A DNA stretch of 64,000 nucleotides from the NCBI GenBank assembly GCA_035399845.1, contig DAOPJV010000010.1, forward strand, positions 1 through 64,000, read 5' to 3'. Each line of letters opens with the position of its first letter. Position 1 is the stretch's first letter. Made by a program: the position numbers and the translations under genes. A model generated the notes under the pieces. The model made no database searches and was not told where the DNA came from. It saw nothing but the letters and a program-made list of their open reading frames with translations. This document shows, piece by piece, positions 59,802 through 64,000 of this stretch. Origin of the DNA: ECT2AJA-110-A sp035399845. GTDB lineage: Bacteria > Planctomycetota > Phycisphaerae > UBA1845 > UTPLA1.

Positions 59802-60146
59802 ATGCATCGATTCGACGCCGTATGGGAAGTCAGTGTGGAAGACGCCAAGCCGCTGATCGACGAGGTGAGCGCCGTGTTTCTTCTGGATGTGCGACATCCC
59901 GAGGAGTTCGACACGGCCCGAATCGAAGGGGCGTTTCTCTGTCCGCTCCCGGAGATTCCGGAGCGTATCGAGGAGATTCGCCAGGCCGCTGAAGGACGCA
60001 GTATCGTCGCCTACTGCCATCACGGTCATCGCAGCGTGCAGGCCGTGGCCTTTCTGCGCGAGGCGGGTCTCGGCGCCGCGAGGAGCATGTCGGGGGGCAT
60101 CGACGCATGGTCACGCCGCATCGATCCGAACATCCCGCGATACTGA
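59802..60146 (+). CDS. rhodanese-like single-domain protein (114 aa)
   Basis: A single rhodanese domain with the N-terminal LLDVRHPEEFDTARIEGAF and the active-site loop IVAYCHHGHRSVQAVAFL. The cysteine is present, so it may be a sulfurtransferase. GAGAGGG lies about 4 nt before the ATG, and a TACAAT box at 59759-59764 would give a leader of about 30 nt. It lies 51 bp after the amidohydrolase. Confidence 0.9.
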   Translation: MHRFDAVWEVSVEDAKPLIDEVSAVFLLDVRHPEEFDTARIEGAFLCPLPEIPERIEEIRQAAEGRSIVAYCHHGHRSVQAVAFLREAGLGAARSMSGGIDAWSRRIDPNIPRY

Positions 60147-60207
60147 TTTCATTTTCATCTGAACGGACGCGCCGCGTTGTCACGTGGCCGGATCGAATTC
60201 GCGCGAT

Positions 60208-61008
60208 TCAGCTGCGCGTCGTTGTCGCCGGATCGAACTGCCGGCGGCCGCCGTCGTCGAGCTGAACGAGCAGGCCGTCGCGCGGATGGACATCGATGAT
60301 TCGTCCTCGAAACGCGTGTCCCTCCGAGCGCAATTCGACGTGGGCGCCGATGTCAACACTGTGGCTCTGCCATAACTCGATCAATCGCGTTTCGTCGCAG
60401 TGGATGCGATCGCAGAGCGCCGCATCCAGGGCGCGAAGCGTGTGGCGCGCCACGCTGTGGCGATCGACGGGCGCCGTACTGAGCATGTCCAGACTTGTCG
60501 CGCGATCGCGCAGCTCCGGCGGAAAATGGCCGGGGCGCTGCAGGCAGTTGATCCCGACGCCGATGGCGACGACGTTCATGCCGTCATCGCGACGCCGTGA
60601 TTCGACGAGGATGCCCGCGAGCTTTCGATCATTCACGTAAACGTCATTCGGCCATCGAAGGGATGGCGCGACGTCCGTCGCGTCGATGACGCCTCGAACG
60701 ACGGCGATCCCGGCGAGCATCATCCACGCCGCGGGGGTGGTGGCGCCGACGGCTTCACACAACAGCACGGTAAACGTGAGCCCGGCGCCGTTGGGGCAGT
60801 GCCAGACGCGGCCGAGTCTGCCGCGGCCGGCCGTCTGGCGTTCCGCGAAGATGACGGTTCCGTCGGCGTCCTGATCGTCCGCGAACGTCAGCGCATACGT
60901 ATTGGTGCTGCCCACTTCGGGGAGCATGATGATGCGCCGGCCGATGCGCGTGGCGCCAAGTCCTTCCCGCAGTCGGTCCGCGTCCAGCAGGTGATCGGTC
61001 GCGCGCAT
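60208..61008 (-). CDS. birA: biotin--[acetyl-CoA-carboxylase] ligase
   Basis: This enzyme attaches biotin to the carboxylase carrier protein. Motifs: GSTNTYALTFADDQDADGTV, then AERQTAGRGRLGRVWHCPNG with the biotin-binding GRGR, LRWPNDVYVNDRKLAGILVE, and VVAIGVGINCLQ. The C-terminal SH3-like domain is present (HVELRSEGHAFRGRIIDV). There is no N-terminal DNA-binding domain, so it should not act as a repressor. The ATG at 61008 lies 2 bp after the nadC stop, so the two are co-transcribed; the longer open frame beyond is antisense or out of frame to nadC. Length is 266 residues. Confidence 0.94.
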   Translation of the reverse strand: MRATDHLLDADRLREGLGATRIGRRIIMLPEVGSTNTYALTFADDQDADGTVIFAERQTAGRGRLGRVWHCPNGAGLTFTVLLCEAVGATTPAAWMMLAGIAVVRGVIDATDVAPSLRWPNDVYVNDRKLAGILVESRRRDDGMNVVAIGVGINCLQRPGHFPPELRDRATSLDMLSTAPVDRHSVARHTLRALDAALCDRIHCDETRLIELWQSHSVDIGAHVELRSEGHAFRGRIIDVHPRDGLLVQLDDGGRRQFDPATTTRS

Positions 61009-61010
61009 GG

Positions 61011-61910
61011 CTAGATCGCGTCCAGTCCCAGATCGAGGGCGGGGGCCGAATGGGTGATGGCGCCGACGGCGATGCGCTCGACGCCCGTTTCCGCCAGGGA
61101 AGCGATCATGTCGAGGGTTGCGCCGCCGCTGGCTTCCAGCTCGACTTTGCCTTTCAGACCCATCGCGTCGCGCATGCGGACGGCTTCCCGCAGGTCGTCG
61201 CAGGTGAAGTTGTCCAGCAGGACGACGTCGATCCCCACGACCTTGAGGAGCTGTGCGAACTGCGCCAGATCGTCGCACTCGACTTCCACGAACGCGGGTT
61301 GCGACGGCAGTCGTTCGATGCCGTTGAGCAGGGTCATGACGGCGTGGGCCAGGCGCTCCGTCGGGACATCGGCGATGTGATTGTCCTTGATCAGGACGGC
61401 GTCGTAGAGCCCCGTGCGATGGTTGTGACCACCGCCGCAGCGGACGGCGTACTTGTCCAGCATCCGGAAGCCGGGCGTCGTCTTTCGCGTGTCGTAGATC
61501 TTGGCGTGCGTCTGGCCGACGGCGCGGACGAATCGCTGCGTCATCGTCGCCACGCCCGACATGTGCTGCAGGAAATTCAGGATTGTCCGTTCGGCGGAGA
61601 GCATCTGGCCGACGGAACCGTTTAGCTTGGCGATACAGTCGCCCGGCGCCACGTCCGACAGATCGGCGTTTGGTCTGATCCATGTCAGGGCGACCTGTGG
61701 CGCCAGCGTCTCGACGAGTGTCGGCAGGATCGCCGCGCCGCAGAACCGGCCCGCCTGCCGCGCCGTCAACTGCCAGGTTCCGATGAGATTGAATGACGCC
61801 TCGTCCAGCAGACGCGACGTCAGATCGCCCGACGCGCCGAAGTCCTCCTCGCGCGCCAGTTCGATCAGTCGTTTGAGGAAGTTCCGATCGAATTCGAATT
61901 CCACGGCCAT
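61011..61910 (-). CDS. nadC: nicotinate-nucleotide pyrophosphorylase (carboxylating)
   Basis: This enzyme makes nicotinate mononucleotide from quinolinate and PRPP in NAD synthesis. The sequence shows RTILNFLQHMSGVATMTQRF, the PRPP/quinolinate-binding YDTRKTTPGFRMLDKYAVRC, KDNHIADVP, VEVECDDLAQFAQLLK and LEASGGATLDMIASLAETGV. Length 299 residues is typical. AAGG lies about 6 nt before the ATG. It is the first gene of a nadC-birA pair, a common arrangement. Confidence 0.95.
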   Translation of the reverse strand: MAVEFEFDRNFLKRLIELAREEDFGASGDLTSRLLDEASFNLIGTWQLTARQAGRFCGAAILPTLVETLAPQVALTWIRPNADLSDVAPGDCIAKLNGSVGQMLSAERTILNFLQHMSGVATMTQRFVRAVGQTHAKIYDTRKTTPGFRMLDKYAVRCGGGHNHRTGLYDAVLIKDNHIADVPTERLAHAVMTLLNGIERLPSQPAFVEVECDDLAQFAQLLKVVGIDVVLLDNFTCDDLREAVRMRDAMGLKGKVELEASGGATLDMIASLAETGVERIAVGAITHSAPALDLGLDAI

Positions 61911-62040
61911 GACGTCGCCTTCGTCTCCGGGGTGATGGTTGTCGCGTGCGCCGGGCCTTCGAATCCCACGCGCACAGTTGTCCGGCCGGCGATAATATCA
62001 CGAACCGACGACAATCGCCCGTACGAGGAACGCCGCCATC

Positions 62041-62931
62041 ATGAAGAAGAAAGCCCCCGCCGGACAAGCCGCTCGATCAGACGCGGGTGGGAAGCGCCGT
62101 ACGTCGTCCCGTCCGACCTCGGCAAAACCCGCGAGCGGCGTCCGAGCCGCCGACAATCTTCCTTATATGCGATCGCTCCCGGACGGCTGCTGCGATCTGA
62201 TCTATATCGATCCGCCCTTTGCGACGCAGAAGCCGAGGACGGCCGCGGCGCGACAGCGGCGGACGCGTGACGGCGCGTTTGACGATCGATGGCCCGGCGG
62301 CGTCAAGGGCTTCCTCGCGTACATGCACCCGCGCCTCGTCGAGTGTCATCGACTGCTGCCGCAGACGGGCGTGATGTACACACATCTGGACTATCGGGCC
62401 GCCGCCTACGCCCGCGTGATGCTCGATACGATTTTCGGCGAAGGCAATTTCCTGAACGAGATCATCTGGCACTACCGCACGGGCGGCGCGAGCCGTCGCT
62501 GGTTCGCGAGGAAGCACGACACGATTCTGGTTTACGCCAGAAAGGCGGGGCGTCACACATTTCACGTTCAGCGCGGCGGCGCCTATCGAACCGAAGGGCT
62601 CAATCGCGACGAAAACAACCGGCCTTACAAGACAACTCGAAAGGGGCGGCTGTACTTCAACGAGGCCGGTCCCATCCTCAGCGACGTCTGGGACATTCCG
62701 TTTCTCTCGACTGTCTCCAGTGAGCGCGTGGGATGGCCGACGCAGAAGCCGCTGGCGCTGCTGGATCGCATCATCGCGGCCAGCAGCAATCCCGGGGACC
62801 TCGTGGCGGACTTCTTCTGTGGCAGTGGAACAACGCTCGTCGCGGCAAAACGCGGTGGACGCGGCTATGTCGGCTGTGACATCAGCAGGCAGGCGGTCAG
62901 CATCGCGCGCGCGCGACTGCGCGCGTCGTAA
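62041..62931 (+). CDS. DNA methyltransferase, DPPF type (adenine-N6 or cytosine-N4)
   Basis: Site-specific DNA methyltransferase of the beta-type order: the catalytic motif IV comes first (LIYIDPPFATQKP, near residue 58), and the SAM-binding motif I is near the C-terminus (VADFFCGSGTTLVAAKRGG, then YVGCDISRQAVSIARARL). The mid-part VGWPTQKPLALLDRIIAASS is the typical motif X. DPPF can serve N6-adenine or N4-cytosine methylation. No restriction endonuclease is adjacent, so it is probably an orphan regulatory or protective methylase. The Lys/Ala/Arg-rich N-terminus is not typical of the family. Confidence 0.9.
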   Translation: MKKKAPAGQAARSDAGGKRRTSSRPTSAKPASGVRAADNLPYMRSLPDGCCDLIYIDPPFATQKPRTAAARQRRTRDGAFDDRWPGGVKGFLAYMHPRLVECHRLLPQTGVMYTHLDYRAAAYARVMLDTIFGEGNFLNEIIWHYRTGGASRRWFARKHDTILVYARKAGRHTFHVQRGGAYRTEGLNRDENNRPYKTTRKGRLYFNEAGPILSDVWDIPFLSTVSSERVGWPTQKPLALLDRIIAASSNPGDLVADFFCGSGTTLVAAKRGGRGYVGCDISRQAVSIARARLRAS

Positions 62932-62961
62932 AAAGCCAGGGTTCTTGGCGCGCAAAGAAAA

Positions 62962-62999
62962 ACGCCCCGCGATTCGCCGGGTAGCGGATCGCGGGGCGT
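62962..62999 (-). terminator. intrinsic terminator of the lipoprotein gene
   Basis: A 12-bp stem (ACGCCCCGCGAT/ATCGCGGGGCGT) with a small inner hairpin. On the minus strand it is followed by TTTTTCTTT. On the plus strand the tail is poor, so it mainly serves the minus-strand gene; it lies 29 bp beyond that gene's stop. Confidence 0.85.
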
Positions 63000-63027
63000 A
63001 TTAGTGACCTGTCGGACCGAGCCGCGC

Positions 63028-63972
63028 TTAGCGCTCGGGCGTGTGGACGGTCGTGTCGTTCTCGTCGATCACGAGCCACGCGACCTGATTGCGCGTCGCG
63101 TCGATCGAGTCGCCTGCGCGATCGAGCACGCCGATGATGATCGTGCCGCCGCGAGCGTACTGATAGGGCTGCGACGTTTCGTCGAGCGTCTTGTCGAGTC
63201 GCATTTCGGGGGCCGTACCGAAGTTCTCGGCACAGACGGTTCCCTGGATGCGTTCCGCTTCGGCCGGCTTGCCGACGGGGAAGCCGGCGGCGTTGACGTA
63301 CACGAAGCCGCGCTGCGAGCAGAGGTCGGCGCCCGTGCAGATGAAGTCGGGATCGCTCGAACCGACAACGATGATTTCCGGCAGCGGGATCTGCGGCTGA
63401 TTGTCATCGGCGCGTCGCAGCGTGACGTTCGGCAGAGCCGCGTCCGGGAACAGCGTGTCCGTGTTCGTGTTCGCGGCGAGTCGCGCCGCGATGCCCTGGT
63501 TGACGCCGAATTCGAGCGTCAGGATCCGCGTGCCGCCGAGCTGCGAAATCGTGTCGCAACCGATGAACGCGGCGTTACCGGAGCCCGGGACGATGGCGTC
63601 GCGATAGCCGGCGTCCAGGTAATCCTGGATCTGCTCGTCGCAGACAAAGCCGCCGAGACCCGCGGACACGACGAGCGTCACCGAGAAGTCAACGGCTTGG
63701 GCCGCTTCGTTCTGGATGCCGATCTGGATCGTGCGCTGCGCCTCGGGCAGGTCGCAGACGCTCGCGAGGATGTCGGCGTTCGTATTGTTGTTCTCATTCG
63801 GGTCGTTGATGATTGGCGGCGGATTCGACGTCGCCGTTCCCGACAGCAAAGTGTTGAAGTACGCCGCGAGAAACGGGCTGCTGTTGTAGCACGACGGCCC
63901 CATGGAGGCCGCGACGCCAACGCAAAGCGCGAGCGCGGACAGTTTCATCGTCGTCTTGTAGCCGAACCCCAT
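63028..63972 (-). CDS. hypothetical secreted protein, probable lipoprotein (314 aa)
   Basis: The start ATG at 63972 has GAGGAG 8 nt upstream. The signal peptide (LSALALCVGVAASMGPSC) ends near a Cys, so lipid attachment is possible, though the lipobox is weak. The mature part has an Asn-rich linker (NDPNENNNTNAD), paired cysteines and repeated short hydrophobic strands (VDFSVTLVVSAGLGGFVCDE). Family unknown; similar surface lipoproteins are common in planctomycetes. Its promoter would lie close to or beyond the window end. Confidence 0.7.
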   Translation of the reverse strand: MGFGYKTTMKLSALALCVGVAASMGPSCYNSSPFLAAYFNTLLSGTATSNPPPIINDPNENNNTNADILASVCDLPEAQRTIQIGIQNEAAQAVDFSVTLVVSAGLGGFVCDEQIQDYLDAGYRDAIVPGSGNAAFIGCDTISQLGGTRILTLEFGVNQGIAARLAANTNTDTLFPDAALPNVTLRRADDNQPQIPLPEIIVVGSSDPDFICTGADLCSQRGFVYVNAAGFPVGKPAEAERIQGTVCAENFGTAPEMRLDKTLDETSQPYQYARGGTIIIGVLDRAGDSIDATRNQVAWLVIDENDTTVHTPER

Positions 63973-64000
63973 CGTTAACACTCCTCAAAAATCAATAGTT

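Noticed and set aside
61009..62067. Long 5' extension of birA
   Set aside because: It overlaps nadC in another frame; the birA ATG lies 2 bp after the nadC stop and starts the family match.
1..64000. tRNA, rRNA, RNase P or tmRNA genes
   Set aside because: I scanned by eye for conserved tRNA T-loop and CCA-proximal patterns and for other RNA cores and found none; a dedicated RNA gene search would be needed to exclude them.

Overview
The window reads as a chromosomal segment of a high-GC bacterium of the phylum Planctomycetota, most likely a relative of the Phycisphaerae. This is inferred from protein style, because no rRNA or tRNA gene was found. Supporting features are two very large secreted proteins built from calcium-binding 'DCNxNGxPDDCD' arrays alternating with FG-GAP beta-propeller repeats, a small membrane protein ending in a CWRCGYDL-type zinc ribbon, an isolated fliM, and a large load of structured intergenic repeats. 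The genes are mostly single or in short operons.

Layout. 1-3.6 kb: repeat-rich DNA, an unknown gene, two overlapping small membrane-protein genes and an Asp-box sialidase-like gene. 3.6-7.7 kb: homoserine dehydrogenase, divergent from three uncharacterised genes including a secreted HEAT-repeat protein. 8.1-11.9 kb: pdhA-pdhB-pdhC (pyruvate dehydrogenase E1 alpha, E1 beta and E2) closed by a strong terminator. 12-16.8 kb: repeats, a DUF5984-like gene, a polyprenyl-phosphate sugar transferase and a lipoprotein. 16.8-24.1 kb: a zinc-ribbon protein, murJ, trmB, yidD, a secreted protein, a ~200-bp tandem repeat array and pheS. 24.2-25.1 kb: a phd/parE-type toxin-antitoxin pair between two copies of the pheS 3' end. 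26-30.5 kb: a sigma-70 family factor, a receiver-like protein lacking the phospho-Asp, an aspartate-type aminotransferase, and a REP-associated tyrosine transposase flanked by inverted short repeats. 30.6-38.4 kb: moeA, a free-standing 48-residue peptide gene with its own terminator, a GlpF-type channel, fliM, a BON-MscS channel, a cyclodeaminase-family protein and a SRAP protein. 38.5-48.2 kb: an O-antigen-ligase-like protein, radA and the 1724-residue secreted repeat protein. 48.4-58.4 kb: a DUF2314-like protein, a TGS-type GTPase, a second secreted repeat protein, three tandem paralogous membrane proteins, and an Asp-box protein with a MoaD/ThiS-like partner. 58.5-64 kb: an M20 amidohydrolase, rhodanese, nadC-birA, an orphan DNA methyltransferase and a lipoprotein.

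How it works together. Housekeeping functions (amino acid and cofactor synthesis, central carbon, translation, envelope) are interleaved with envelope and secreted proteins. No large integrated element or phage is visible. The most unusual signals lie between genes: at least five families of hairpin-bearing repeats whose stems differ in sequence but keep pairing, a transposase of the kind known to mobilise such repeats, a toxin-antitoxin islet that duplicated the end of pheS, and a recurring promoter layout with a TATAAT-like box 6-8 nt before the start codon, which implies leaderless mRNAs for at least eight genes.
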